In this document: in pieces, positions 1 through 12,243 of the stretch
How positions within the stretch are numbered: the stretch's first letter is position 1
How the letters are laid out: each line of letters begins with the position of its first letter
NCBI GenBank assembly: GCA_020226215.1
Contig: CM035235.1
Coordinates: 4,477,151-4,541,150 of the forward strand
DNA from: Sindora glabra
Lineage: Eukaryota > Streptophyta > Magnoliopsida > Fabales > Fabaceae
DNA length: 64,000 nt
Reading direction: 5' to 3'
Translations under genes and position numbers: made by a program
Notes under the pieces: model-generated
Databases searched by the model: none
The model's input: the letters and a program-made list of their open reading frames with translations, nothing else
What the model was told of the DNA's origin: nothing

Positions 1-1690
1 TATAATAGTTCTCCTAATATGGTTTTCTCTTATAAGTTTAGTTGAGCCTTTATTCTATCATTTGTCATTCCTAGTATGTTCAAAAGCATTTCAACTAGAC
101 TATCATATATATTTTTCTCCATAAGCATGACATTAATATTGTGCCTAACATCTAAATCCTTCCAATATTAAAGATTGAAGAATATGGACATCTTTTTGAC
201 AAAATGTTGTTACTTGCTAAAATATTAGGTTCGCCAAAGATAACATTAATATTTTTCACTATATCATAAACTTTTCCTTAATAAAGGCTCTAGAGCCATT
301 GCTTCCTTTGATAAACCATTAAATGTTTTTCTTAGCCTTTAATAATTATAAGAACAAGATAAAAATATCATGCAATCAAGATACATTATTTTTTTCAATA
401 TTTAAATTAATAAAAGAACATATCATATTCTCAAATAAGGCATGCTTTAACACTATACCTTAATATGTTTCCATAAGCTAGGAAATCATTTATTGTGCCA
501 AGAAACATTGCATACAACATGAATGACTCTTACTTGTATGCATTAAATACTAACATAACTTCATCCCACATAAGTTATAGGTCTTTAAAGAGCATTGCCA
601 AGAAGACATTTATGTTATTTTTTGATTGTTTATGCTTTAATATTAATAATGTTAACATTACATACTTCCTTTTCATGCATACAAAAGAGGGAGATTGTAA
701 ATCATCAACATTATAGGCTATATGTTATGTTTTCTATTCATGTTACTGTAAGGATTCATTCCATTAGTACATAATATAACTTTAAGATTTCTTACTTCAT
801 TATTGAATTTGATGAATAATGAGTTAATTATTCTTTATTCAGAAGAATTCACCGAAGAAGAAAGCTTCTTATTAGTAACCAATTTCTCTACATGCCATGC
901 TAAGTTCTTGACATCTTTTATAGTAGCAAACATGCTTTTAAACCTTAGTATTATAAGAAGATACCATAACATATTAGTTAAGACCCTTTTCTTGATGCTG
1001 TCATCATATTTCTTCAATTTGTAATGTGAAACACCCTATTTTGGACACTCAAGCAATCTTTTGTACTCTTTTTGATATAATATGCTATCATTAGGATAAA
1101 CATGTATCTTTCTATACTTCATACCCATCAACCGCATTTTTTTTCCTTTATAAACATGAGTTGATAGTACATTATCTTTAAGAGGCATATCCTTTAATAA
1201 TTACAGCAATTCTATGAAGCTTTTATCATTCCATCCATTTTCTATTTTCAAGTTAAATAATCTTCACATGGCAAATAAACTATATATTTAGTGCAACCCA
1301 ATTATGATGACTTCTTTGTATCATTTAATAAGGTATTAAGGGCTTGTGGCTACTTAAAAAAATTATTTACAATATCAAGTATCATATCATTTAAACAATT
1401 ATTGAAACCATCATTTTCATGAGCAATTGATATGTTGCCTAATTTACTTTCATCATGCCTTGTGTATCACATATACCTATTGTTAGTGCCAAATTAAAAT
1501 AAATGATCTCTTACATGCACGATTGTTGCTCAATTCATATTACAACATTTATGGTATGGGTAAAATATAAAGCCATCACTAAATTTATTCAATTCATGAG
1601 CGATTATAAATTTGATGAATTTGTTGACTCCTATTTTCATTTTGAGTGCCGACCCAATCAACACCAACCTATCTTCAATCCATGACTAGC
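1..1690 (-). pseudogene. Decayed CACTA (En/Spm) transposase, cut by window edge
   Basis: The minus strand reads as a broken CACTA transposase. Starting from the right, about 1500-1680 matches the N-terminal transposase-associated domain (fragment KMKIGVNKFIKF, then HKCCN and VRDHLF). About 1020-1110 matches the motif CPNDC-x-LY-x-KEY (here HVYPNDSILYQKEYKRL followed by CPK). About 93-152 matches the conserved DVRHN-x-VM-x-x-EKN block (DVRHNINVMLMEKNIYDSLV). Between these are many stop codons and frame changes, so nothing is expressed as a full protein. The 3' part lies outside the window. The family is known to bind its own termini and move by cut-and-paste. The class assignment is fairly sure; exact limits are not. 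Confidence 0.72.
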
Positions 1691-3879
1691 TAATCTAATA
1701 AGAACCATACACACAAAAACATTAATCAAACCCTATATCATATGAATTTGTGTATATTCTCAAATAAATTATAAAATATATAGATATTCATATATTTACA
1801 TAATATAACTTAAATCATATAAAAAAGTGTTTTTTAGAATTATACATACCTAAAGGTAAAACATTTCCATGCATTTATGTAGAGAATATTCTGTTTGTAA
1901 TATATTTTTTGACTAATATTATGAAGCATGTTTATGAGCTAACAAAGAATTAGAAATGTTTTAATAATTCATCATAACCTTAACATTCGATATCTTAAGT
2001 TGAATAAATTAAGACAAACTTAAGGAAAGCAAACTCACACATCTGCATAGAAATATCAAGATACATAATGAATGAAAATTTAAAAATATTTTGTGGGTGT
2101 ACCTTGTTTGCATAAAAAAGTAAAAGATCAATTTGTACTTTGTAATTCTACTAAAGTTTGTGAGATAGAGCTTTGTGCTAGTAAAATTATTAGTCTATAA
2201 ATAGTGCCAAAGCAAAATAGTCTTACATTTCAAACTTTTACCAGGGCTCTTGTATTTTTTATCACTTTTTATATTGATTTATATTAACAAATGGCGTTAA
2301 AACAAATAAATGATAAATCAAGGTAGTTAATAGACATTAGTTTTGTTACAATAATTATCATCTATATTAAAGTGAAGCTGTTCTAATTAAAAAAAATCAC
2401 ATCGATTGTAATATAGAAATCACCATCTTATTTTTATGCATCGGTTATTTTTAAACAACTAATGTCATTTTGTATGAGATTTTCATTACTTATATATCAC
2501 ATGAGTTTTAACAAATTACACAGTCCATCCTAGAAACTACCAAGAGAAAGATCAAGTGTGAGAAAGCTAGTAATTTGCAAAAATATGATAAGTTGTTTAC
2601 TATATTTTAAGATATTAATTTTTTTAAGTTTGAAGAAAAAGGTTAGTTTCAAAATTAATAAAGAAATATTTTTTTAAATTTATCAAAAATTAACAATTCG
2701 TGATAAGTTAAATGCTTTTTTTGCGTATTTTTCTCACAAGTATACAAATATCAACACGTTGAACCTAAATATAAAAAAATATGAGAAAAAAGGCATCAAT
2801 ATAAGAAAAGTTATTCTGCAATTTTATTCATTCTATATTGTTACATTAATAAATATAAATTTATAACAATATTACGTAAAAGAAAAAAGAAAACTTTAGT
2901 CTTCCAATCTCATTGCCAAACTCAATGTCAATTATCATATCCATCATCCATTATTACTTCAAGTCTGGTAAATCATGGATCTAAGCAATACATTTGTCTC
3001 CACTAACAACATTAACATGTGCTCAAAAAGGAGGAAAATAGTTCTCTCTCGACCATCTCATTTAACACATATAGATGACAATGGATAAAATAATAATAAT
3101 TAGATTTAATAATGAAAGAAAAGGTGTTAGATAAAATGTTGAGGAATCTATTTTCCTCTTCCTCAAACAAATCCTAGAATTAAACAACAGAAGCTAAGGC
3201 ATCGTCAAGATACTTTCAAATAAGGAAGCAAAGAGAAATATCAAGACAATTGAAAAAAAAACTAAAAATGTTGATTATTAAATCAAAACCGACATCCAAG
3301 ACATGCACAAATTTTCAAATAAATGGTGATAGTATTGTTTAAAGAGACTTTTAAATACCTTTACATATTGGTTTACAAAAAAAAAATCATTATAAGATTG
3401 TTAAACATCCTTTCTTGTGATATTTGAAATACCTTTTGGACAATAGTTATATAAATAATAGGCTTCTTAATTTCTCAATGAATTTTTTATGTTCCATTCC
3501 TATTGACTTTACACATTAGTGTTTAATTCAACTATTGTCATATATTTTCTTGCCAATTTAAAAAAATCACTACATAACTATAGACATTGATTCATCTTAG
3601 TTTTCGTAATAATTTCAAAAATATCACTATATTTATATAAATGTCAATTTTTATTATGATTAATATTTATTGACCATTGTAGAATTGAAATTCTGTAGTA
3701 ATAAATGCCTCACTATAGTCATACATTACTAAATTGGATTGTTCATATTTATTGATCTACATAGTACTGTATAAATTAAATGAAATCTAATAATTTAAAT
3801 TCATTGGTACATCATAAGAACGTACATCGTAATTTTGTTCTTAAATTATTCCTACTTTTTTCATGAAGAAAGAAAAAGA
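1691..3879. other. AT-rich stretch, probable 5' region of the CACTA element
   Basis: I see no gene here. On the orientation of the transposase remnant, this is where the 5' untranslated and subterminal part of the element should lie. A motif resembling an eroded CACTA end (TTCTGTAGTA, 3691-3700) follows a TTATTGACCATTG-like subterminal motif at about 3668. That could mark the outer end, but the match is weak. Confidence 0.3.
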
Positions 3880-4140
3880 TAAGGGAAGTAAGTGTCCGAA
3901 AGTAACTACTTCCAATGTAATGCCAACGTTGGGCTGTTCATTATAGACAACCAACGATCCAGACTCTTGAAAGCTGCAATGATCAATGGGATTTCGAGAA
4001 GCTACAGTGCTCCACGTTGTACAGCAGTGCCTTTTAATTTTCCAAAGAATAAAATGGTGGAAAAAAATAGAGTGTATTTAAATAAATTTTTGTTTTATAT
4101 TTTTAAATATTGTTTTTGCATAAAAAAATAAAGACTCATA
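3880..4140. other. Short island of higher GC, unassigned
   Basis: This stretch has a base composition like coding DNA, unlike the surrounding AT-rich sequence. It holds a 79-codon + strand frame (3892-4131) ending in an AT-rich, lysine/phenylalanine tail. I do not recognise a family on either strand. It may be a fragment of an exon; no function is suggested. Confidence 0.25.
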
Positions 4141-4319
4141 AAAATAGTTGGTGTTGCAAATAAGAAAATATTGCATTTAATCATAAAATTAACATAAAAT
4201 AAAAGAATAAATTAAGAAAACATCTAAAATAAGAATTTTTCATTCTCTCAGTACAGCATTTTTATTATAATTATGGTAAATCCCACAAGAGAGATAAACA
4301 AGATCATAACATTATGGTA

Positions 4320-5269
4320 AATCTACAGCATTTTTATTATAATTATTTCCGAAAGTTTCCTTTTCATTTTTTTTATCTTTGCCATATGATCCTGTATTTT
4401 TCATTCTCTCAGTGCAGCATAAAGACAATGAAAATAAAAAAGCATGAGCACCACATCTGATCCGAGCTCAATTACTAGAGGGATCTGATATCTTGCAACT
4501 TCTAAAGTCGTTTTGGATCTTTCAATTTTTTTTTCCTTTCTTTTTTGCTATAAATGGAGTAGTTAATCTCGTAAAGAGTGGTACGAGTAACGATCCGAAT
4601 CGAACCCTAAGTGCAAAGATATATAAGGTGGTCTAAAAACATCGGATATTATTTGAGATGAAATTCCAGCCGGATCTCCCAACTCTACTACTTTATATTG
4701 GTGGTTATATACATACAGAGTAATTTACTAGTCTAGCTAGTAATAAATAGATCTTCGTTGTTCGTTTGCTTCCAATCTCTCTTCACACAGATCCTTTGGC
4801 CTTTGTAGTGAATATATTAAGTTCAAATAGTATCGGTGTGTAAAGTTTAAGTTTTTATATTATATTTGATCTTAAGAAAAATTTATATTAAAATAAGTTC
4901 AAAACGAAAAAATTAATATAATTTTATTGTTAGATATACATGATTTTCAAATATATTTAATTTAATTACATAACTATTCACATAATGCCATACAAATCCA
5001 TGCTAGCACAGCTCAATCTTAATTGGAATGGGCATGTTTGGTATTGGTAGAGAAAATTATTAGATATTAATAACGAAAAACCCAACGTCATGAAGGATGA
5101 TGCATATAGTTTGTATTTTGCTTTTTGCATAACACACCTTTATTTGTCTACTTATGAGAGGCAGGAACCTCTTCTTATGTATTGATTAACGATGAACTAT
5201 GAATCTCATTTACTTAACATCACTTAAGGCAATATAAATAGGTTTTCACTAACAAAGTTGCCTGGCTAT
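4320..5269 (+). repeat. Unit 1 duplicated 5' flank (promoter region)
   Basis: The sequence from about 4558 is clearly homologous to 44055-44800 upstream of unit 3, and its last 300 bases to 36830-37130 upstream of unit 2. Part of 4320-4370 also matches 34500-34550. It is non-coding and lies where the promoter of the DUF4220/DUF594 gene should be. It was cut off from the gene by the LTR element at 5270-8820. The flank resumes at 8821. Confidence 0.7.
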
Positions 5270-6036
5270 TGTCATGGACCGGCAACTCAATAGTCGGGAT
5301 GTGTGGCGCTTAGACCTTCACCACCTGAAGAATAAGTAGGCCTACCGGTTAATACATCAACCAAGCTTAGAATAAACGAGCCAAATATATAAGCACAACA
5401 CAATCGGGGCAACCGTAAGCACATAAGCATCATATAAAGGCAACCAACACATATAGAAAAGCAACAATGGTGCATAAAATGCAATTCGGACACATGCGGG
5501 CAAATGCAGCTAAAAATGGTAAAATTCGGGACAATCGATTTTTAGAAGAGGAGCTACTTCTTTTATCAATATGATCCTTCATTACAGCATTGGAAATGTG
5601 CAAGGGAGGCACCAAGCCGCACATTCCATCCCTAGGCTAGTGCCGGGCTTCCACCAAGGTCACCAGGCACTCTCCCCCTAAAGAGCATTATGAGCCAAAC
5701 CCAAAATTGCTTAAGATGACATACTTTTTTCGAGTTGTCATAAGGGCTTTTCAACTTGCTTCGGGTGGAACTTTGCTACCAAAATACATCGATAGAAAGA
5801 TAATAATCCAAGGATGACGGCTATGTACTTTCCTAGTCGCACTGGACAAGTTTCCTTGGTCAAAAGTACAAGCAAAGTGCAAAAACGGAAAAAATTAGGA
5901 AAAATAATACACAAGTTGGATTGGTCCCAAATTTGGGTTACAAGCGCTCCATCATATGCTTGATTTATCTACCAAGTTTCGTCCCAAACGGAGCTCATTT
6001 GCCCAGTCATTTGGTTCACAAGGCCGACTTGTGACA
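5270..6036 (-). repeat. 3' LTR of the gag-only element
   Basis: Direct repeat of 8054-8820, same length of 767 bp, with scattered substitutions. Small open frames within it occur in both LTR copies and are not genes. Confidence 0.9.
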
Positions 6037-6049
6037 TTCTCCCCCACTT
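6037..6049 (-). other. Polypurine tract of the gag-only element
   Basis: The minus strand reads AAGTGGGGGAGAA directly before the 3' LTR, the usual position and composition of a plus-strand primer in LTR elements. Confidence 0.75.
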
Positions 6050-6791
6050 GAAAAATGTCAATGTCCTCATTGACGACTCAATCTGACATAGCTTCCACGA
6101 GCATCTTCAGTCTGCTTCACTTGAGCTCCTCCCTCGATATCTCTGCTTGTCCACATGAGCTTCACCAATAAGCAAGTTATCTTTAACACCTCAGCCTAAC
6201 TGGGATTCTTGGAAAGTCTTCAGTCTACTCCATTTCAGCTCCTCCTGACTTCCTTCCGGCTTGTCTCTCCAAGGTTGTTGTTGATGCTAAACTCTTCTGC
6301 CTCCGCAGCTTCTTGAACTCTCAAACATGGTTAGATTCAATTTTGACACCCAGCTGGTGTCCCCTTATCCCCAGCTAATAAGGTTGAACAAAGAGTTGGC
6401 ATTCTTGTTCTAACAGTGCACTCTCTAGCACTTAGATGGTTGGCATGCATGATCTCCAAAATGGGGGTTAGTAGCTTCTACCATAAGGTTATCCGGATAT
6501 TTACAAAGCCCACTGGCATCCTAATAGGCTCCTCTCGAAAGATTTGCTTTGCTCAAAATATCCCACTAGATGTGGCACCCCGCTAGGTGAAAAACCGTTT
6601 CCTTCGTCATGATCATATGAAAGAAATGCTTGGCTGGTACTCCGCTAACCTACCAAGCTTATTGTGGCAGACCCCTATTGGGACCTACCGCTCCGTGTTG
6701 TTGGTGAAGTTACTCGTGTGGGTCTAGGACCCGCATTGCCCCAATCCTAACATAAGACCCATCGTCAATATCAGAATCTTCAATATCGCCC

Positions 6792-7988
6792 TTAACGCTC
6801 TTTTTCCCCTTCTCTTGTATTTTGGCTTGTAGAACTTAAGGCATACTTATGTGGGCAATCTGCCACTTTGTGTGGTCCGCGGCATAAGAAACATGATAGG
6901 GTCTTCGACTTTTTGCTCGTGTTGGAAACCCGAGGGGATATGGATCCCTGGGAGCTTGTAGATGAACTGTTGTTCCCTCCCCCACTCTTGGACTTGCTCC
7001 CTTTGGACTAATCGCCACTCCCATTAGAAGAATTCGAGGTACCACCCTACGAGTTCTTGCTAGAAGGGAAACCAATGTTGTAGTCACAAAGGCGCTCTGC
7101 CGCAGTCACTGCTTCAGTGAAGCTTTGGACCCTTCTCCTTTGGAGTTCCATTACAGCTTCACGTGAAAGACCGTCGACAAAGTAGAAGAGCTTATCCTTC
7201 TCCGTCATGTCTCGAATGTCCAACATAATGGTTGTGAACTTCTTCACATAGTCTTGGACCGAGCCAGTTTGGCGCAGCTCTCGTAGCTTGCGTCTTGCCA
7301 AGTAGTCAACATTCTCGGGGTAGAAGTGTGCCTTCAGTTCTTGTTTTAACCTTTCCCAAGTATGAATATGGCACCTACCAGCTTGAATATCTTGATATTT
7401 TGTCCTCCACCAGACCTTGGCGCAATCTGTGAGGAACATGGAAGTGCGGTTCACTTTAAACTCCTCCGAATCTATTTCTGCAACTTGGAAGTATTGGTCC
7501 ATATCGAATAAGAAATTCTCGAGCTTTTGGGCATCCCTCTCTCCCGCATATGGCCTAGGTTCGGGGACCTTCACTTTCCCCCTGCGCTCTGAGGCACCAC
7601 CCTCTGGTGGATTGTTACCTAAGGCCAACATCATTACCCTTACACTCGCAGCAAGGTCGCCTATTTCGGTTCGAAGAGTTGCTACAACATCCTTCACCTC
7701 ATGGGTAAGGTCCTTGAAAGCGTCCCCAAGTTGCTGCTGGGTGTTCTCTATTGCAACAAGCCGCTCTTCGACTTGTGGAGCACTACTACTCCCCGAGCCA
7801 TCGACCCCCTTGTTAGCTTCGAGAGTCTTAACTCAGTGCTCAAGAGATTCCCACCCTTTGGCCCTCTGAAAGAGTTCAGGGATCTCCTCAAGTTGCATGT
7901 TACTTACTGCTTTAGCGACACCTTCGAGATTCCCGAGTGCATTCTCAATAGCTTCAAACCGTTCGGCATTTGTCATTTTCTTCGCCAT
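6792..7988 (-). pseudogene. Retrotransposon Gag protein, three in-frame stops
   Basis: A single frame of about 399 codons runs from ATG at 7986-7988 to TAA at 6792-6794. It is broken only by three in-frame stops: TGA at 7833-7835, TAG at 7047-7049 and TAG at 7008-7010. The middle part is a typical plant retrotransposon gag domain (around WWRTKYQDI, HFYPENVDYLARRKLRELRQ, YVKKF, FVDGL). Near the C-terminus is a CCHC zinc knuckle of spacing C-X2-C-X3-H-X4-C (CFLCRGPHKVADC, about 6855-6893). Gag forms the virus-like particle and binds RNA. The reading frame is otherwise kept, so the parent copy probably encoded Gag alone. This copy cannot make a full protein. Confidence 0.85.
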
Positions 7989-8039
7989 GGTAGGTGTATT
8001 GATAAGAGCAGCGGAATTTATGAGCGTGGATTAGACCAC

Positions 8040-8051
8040 GCTCTGATACCA
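8040..8051 (-). other. Primer-binding site, initiator Met tRNA
   Basis: The minus strand reads TGGTATCAGAGC two bases after the 5' LTR. This is the standard plant LTR-retrotransposon complement of the initiator methionine tRNA 3' end. Confidence 0.85.
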
Positions 8052-8053
8052 AA

Positions 8054-8820
8054 TGTCATGGATTGGCAACTCAATAGTCGGGACGTGCGGCGCTTAGACC
8101 TTCACCACTTGAGGAATAAGCCAGCCTACCGATTAATACACCAACTAAGCTTAGAATAAACGGGCCAAACATATAAGCACAGCACAATCGGGGCAACCGT
8201 AAGCACATAAGCATCATATAAAGGCAACCAACACATATAGAAAAGCAACAATGGTGCATAAAATGCAATTCGGACACATGCGGGCAAATGCGGCCAAAAA
8301 CAGTAAAATTCGAGACAATCGATTTATAGAAAAGGGGCTACTTCTTTTATTAATATGATCCTTCATTACAACATTGGAAATGTGCAAGAGAGGCACCAAG
8401 CTGCACATTCCATCCCCTAGGCTAGTGCCGAGCTTCCACCAAGGTCACCAGGCACTCCCCCCTAAAGAGCATTATGAGCCAAATCCAAAATTGCCTAATA
8501 TGACATACTTTTTTCGAGTTGTCATAAGGGCTTTTCGGCTTGCTCCGAGTGGAATTTTGCTACCAAAATACATCGATAGAAAGATAATAATCCAAGGATG
8601 ACGGCCATGTGCTTTCCTACTCGTACTGGACAAGTTTCCTTGGTCAAAAGTACAAGCAAAGTGCAAAAACGGGAAAAATTAGGAAAAATAATACACAAGT
8701 CATATTGGTCCCAAATTTGGGCTACAAGCACTCCATCATATGCTTGATTTATCTACCAAGTTTCGTCCCAAACGGAGCTCATTTGCCTGGTCATTTGATT
8801 CACAAGGTCGACTTGTGACA
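8054..8820 (-). repeat. 5' LTR of the gag-only element
   Basis: 767-bp direct repeat of 5270-6036, ending at the right CTAT target duplication. Confidence 0.9.
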
Positions 8821-8920
8821 CTATGAACTTACCAGTGTTAAATTTTGTAATGAATAAAAACCAAGCTGTTTATCATTTTTATGCAATTAATGGTCACTGA
8901 GTCTCTCTTCTTGGCAACAG

Positions 8921-9032
8921 GCAGTTTATAACCATTTGAAGACAACTTCTTCCTTAAACCTCAAAATTGAAGTACAATTTTTGAAACATCTGCTGAAGTG
9001 TGAAGCTGAAGAAAGAATGATTCTACTTCCAA
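8921..9032 (+). other. Unit 1 putative 5' exon of the DUF4220/DUF594 gene
   Basis: The stretch follows an acceptor-like site (TTGGCAACAG, AG at 8919-8920) and ends at a strong donor, GTAAGT at 9033. An ATG at 9017-9019 starts a 16-nt piece (Met-Ile-Leu-Leu-Pro plus one base). Splicing to the acceptor at 9255-9256 brings this in frame with the ATG at 9259. In unit 1 the frame is open from the acceptor on (37 codons), but the matching stretch has a stop in unit 2 and a frameshift in unit 3. The part before the ATG is therefore probably untranslated. Confidence 0.5.
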
Positions 9033-9258
9033 GTAAGTTTGTTTCCGAAAATTTTGGCATCTTTCTGTCGTATAATGTTTAGTGACAAAATTGTTCTTAT
9101 TGGTCCCTCTTATTATTAATGAACACACCGATATCACCTATTTTAGTTAATTCAATATTGTCAATGAGTAAAGAATATGAAAATTTTTCATTTGTCATCG
9201 TCATCGTCATTATTGCCCAATTAATAAAGATCTTATCTGATCTTATATATAATTAGTT

Positions 9259-11140
9259 ATGAGCATTTGGATGTCCATGGAAGGGCATAGGAGGATCGGT
9301 CAAGTATTCCCACATCCAGTGCGGAAGTTATGGAACAAATGCGAGCTCCAAGGAGCGGTCCTCATCAGTCTTGTATCACAAATCATATTGACATTGTTTG
9401 GAAATCGTATGAAATTCAAACCTAATATTTGGAGACGGCCACTTGTCTGGGCTGCCTACATGATAGCAGACAGGGTGCCAACCTTTGCATTGGGTGTCAT
9501 CACTAATACGCTTGGTGACTACTATGACGAGAATAGTGGTGAACACGAGGATATGAATCCACAGTTGATTGCATTTTGGGCCCCATTTTTTCTGGTACAC
9601 CTTGGTGGTCCAGACACAATTACTGCATATTCATTGGAAGACAATGAGTTGTGGCGGAGGTAATTGGTAAGTTTGGTGGTCCAAACTGGTGTGACTATTT
9701 ACGTAATTCTTTTGTCTTGGAACAACACCAGTTGGCTTTCTTATCTCAGTATTCCCATGCTCATAGTTGGGTTTATCAAGTACGGCGAGAGGGTTTGGTC
9801 TCTTTATTCTGCGAGTATGGACCATCTTCGAGATTCTATGCTTTCAGGGGAAAGTGATACTTCTCCTAATAATTCTGCCTATTTGGAAGTTTCTCGCTTC
9901 ATGGATGTCTTCATAAGCCTTTCTTTAGATCTGGTGTTGACTCCAATTGGAATGATTGGACAAGACTATTCTGATCATGATTTTGCTTATAAAGGAGCCG
10001 AGACTCGACTGGGATGGATGTATGAAATTTTTTACACCAAGGCTTTTCAATGTATAACTGTTGGGGGTTCATCTTAAGGTTGACAAAAACACTTGCCACA
10101 GTGGTTGTTCTTATACTATACATTATATTCAATGAAATCAGTAAAGAGTATTCAGTACTTGATCGTGTTATTACCTACCTATTGTTGGTGGAAGCACTGA
10201 TATTGGAAATCTATGTATTAATTTTGCTACTGACCTCAATATGGATGGCTCTTAATTTACAAACTGAAATACCCTTGAGACTACGTGGGGCATTACAGAA
10301 AGTGATGAAAAAATCAGAGGAGTTCAACTTAACATTGGAACAGACTAACTTCTTAACTTTATTATGCAAAGACAACAAGAAACTTTCTGGTAATTCCTTA
10401 TCACAAAGAAATTACGGGATGTCCCCAATGTTGGCCCATGTATGATCTCTTCTAATTTAATGCAAATGATCTTTAATTACTATAAGAAGTTAGTAAAGGA
10501 AATGCAGTCTACTTTTCCAAGCATTTCTAGACCTGGATATAGACATTATGTGAGCAATCAGTTGAAAGTACCAATAGCAAGTAATCTTGAATTTCACAGG
10601 GCCATTATTACTTGGCACATCGTTACAGATCTCTGTTATTACCATGATGAGGATCTATCTTCAAAATCAAGGATTGAGAGCAAGAACCTTTCTGATTATA
10701 TGTTCTATCTCTTGGTAAAATGCCGTCACATGCTGCCGGTGGGGTCTGGGTTGGTCACTTTAAAAGACACGTATGCGGAAGCGAAGAAACATTTTCAGAA
10801 AAAAGATATAGGAGAAGCTTGCAGGGATATGCTTCAATTCAATCCAAATACTCCAGTATACCTAGTAACAAAGCAGAAAAGTAGATCTGTATTGTCTTAT
10901 GCTTGTATTATTGCAAGAGAACTGTTGAAAGATGACCAGCGCAAGAGAGAGGAAATGTGGAAGTCATTGGAAGAATTGTGGATTGAGATTTTGATCTACA
11001 CCAGTGGCCACTGCAGAGTTAATAACCATGCTCAACAGCTAAGAAGAGGGGTAGAGCTTCTCTCTCTTGTTTGGCTCTTTCAACCTTCTCTTAGTGCGTG
11101 GGAGCAATACCCGAGAATACTCGATGATGGGGTAAGCTGA
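9259..11140 (+). pseudogene. Unit 1 DUF4220/DUF594 membrane protein, inactivated
   Basis: Homologue of the intact unit 3 gene at 45221-47101, colinear over its full length. It has three disabling changes. TAA at 9661-9663 replaces the tyrosine codon found in units 3 and 4. A one-base loss near 10048 and a second near 10403 each shift the frame. The hallmark stretch FWAPFFLVHLGGPD lies in the first part, and the C-terminal DUF594 block (HAQQLRRGVELLSLVWLF) is intact in the last. The frame ends GATGATGGG then GTAAGC TGA, so the last codons overlap a consensus splice donor (11132). Family members are multi-pass plant membrane proteins of unknown function. No full protein can be made without readthrough. 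Confidence 0.88.
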
Positions 11141-12056
11141 TAGACACTTGCATCAATTAGATAAGGAATAACATATATATTATCTTTTTTCCAGCCCAAT
11201 ATCACATAGATTCACAAGTAATTGACTAAAATATGCAGTGAGGAGTCTAGAAGTATATAGTAACAAATTGATTAATATATATGTTAGATCTAATCAAATA
11301 CTTTTCAATTAATTGACATAGTTCTGTTATAATTGTCACTATTTTATCATTATGCATTCTTCCTCTTCAACCTAATCATTAATTTTCTTAAATTTTTAGA
11401 ATTTGTGAGAATAATAAATTTCTATTATTATATCATTTAAATTTTTTTATATCAAGTAAATATGATTATAATTTACTATATTGAACTATTAAAAATATTA
11501 TAAAATTATAGGAAAAATTTCATTTAATGTATTATTTATTTGATAAATTTATTATTATAATTTTTTTATTAAGAGATCTATTCATGGCCAAGGAATCCAA
11601 ATTTATAAGTTTATTAATGACTTGTTTTGATTTGCTTAAATAAGCCAACAAATTAGATTAAATTTTTAAAATTTTATAAACAAATTAAGGTTGGTTAAAA
11701 TTTCAGCCTATAAATAAGTTGCAAATCAAGTTCATGCCAAAAATTTTTAAAATAAACTTGATTTAATTACGTAAAAATGTGATTTAAGTTTGACTCATTT
11801 CCATCCTTACTCATAAAATATAAACAATCTCTTGTTGCTTTCAAATTTTATAGTCTGATCATGGTGGAAGTCATTAGTAATAAAAATTAGGATAATTTTC
11901 ATATTTTAGATAATCATTTATTAAGATACTTATAACAAAGACAGTTGGCTTAAATTTTGGATGATAATCTATAAAGACTTGTATATTTCAAAGAAACTTT
12001 AATTATATATTTTCTGACATGTGATTGTCTCCTGACAATTTATTCATTTTGAATAG
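11141..12056 (+). other. Unit 1 spacer or intron between DUF594 exon and FtsH-like exon
   Basis: AT-rich, no open frame. It is homologous along most of its length to 47093-47974 (unit 3) and 55082-55820 (unit 4). It begins with a donor-like GTAAGC and ends with an acceptor-like TTTTGAATAG in each copy. It is either an intron or an intergenic spacer that was duplicated with the gene. Confidence 0.55.
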
Positions 12057-12243
12057 AAAAAGGAGGTGCTTGCATGTCGTCTATCAGGCCAAATTGTTGA
12101 GAATTGGTTCTTGGAAGGTGGGCGGTCTTTGAAGGAAGTAATCACTGTTCAAAGAGGTCGAGTTTTCCCCTCTTGGTGGTGAAGCTGCCGAGGAGCTATT
12201 CCAGAAGTTCCAGTTAACTCTTGGTGGCGAAGCTGCTGAGAAG
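12057..12243 (+). pseudogene. Unit 1 FtsH-like exon (M41 start), broken
   Basis: Begins after an acceptor-like AG (12055-12056) in phase 0. It reads KKEVLACRLSGQIVENWFLE, which lines up with the start of the M41 peptidase region of plant m-AAA proteases (RRTVAYHESGHAVVGWFLE as I recall it). The HEXXH zinc-binding motif is replaced by RLSGQ. After about 40 codons a deletion and frameshift bring in a stop, then LTLGGEAAEK reappears in another frame before GTAATT. Compare the open copies at 47975-48160 and 55821-56033. The assignment rests on motif order; this copy is dead. Confidence 0.6.

Larger units (their letters stand above)
5270..8820 (-). mobile_element. Gag-only LTR retrotransposon (TR-GAG type), complete
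   Basis: A 3,551-bp element with two 767-bp LTRs (5270-6036 and 8054-8820), each starting TGTCA and ending TGACA. It is flanked by a CTAT target duplication (5266-5269 and 8821-8824). On the minus strand a primer-binding site (TGGTATCAGAGC) follows the 5' LTR and a polypurine tract precedes the 3' LTR. The internal region is only 2,017 bp and holds a gag frame but no protease, integrase or reverse transcriptase. The orthologous flank in unit 2 (37111-37135) lacks the element, which confirms the insertion. It must have moved using enzymes from another element. Assignment to a Ty3/gypsy-related gag is likely. Confidence 0.88.

Noticed and set aside
495..1024. 73-codon frames on the + strand
   Set aside because: Antisense to the decayed CACTA transposase; low complexity and not recognised.
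3600..3740. CACTATAG-like words as left end of a second CACTA element
   Set aside because: Several similar words occur in this AT-rich DNA, without a partner end or target duplication.
5287..5624. Two short minus-strand frames, repeated at 8071-8408
   Set aside because: They lie inside the two LTRs of the gag-only element and owe their conservation to LTR duplication.
7417..8159. Two + strand frames of about 150 codons
   Set aside because: They are antisense to the gag coding frame, which explains their length.
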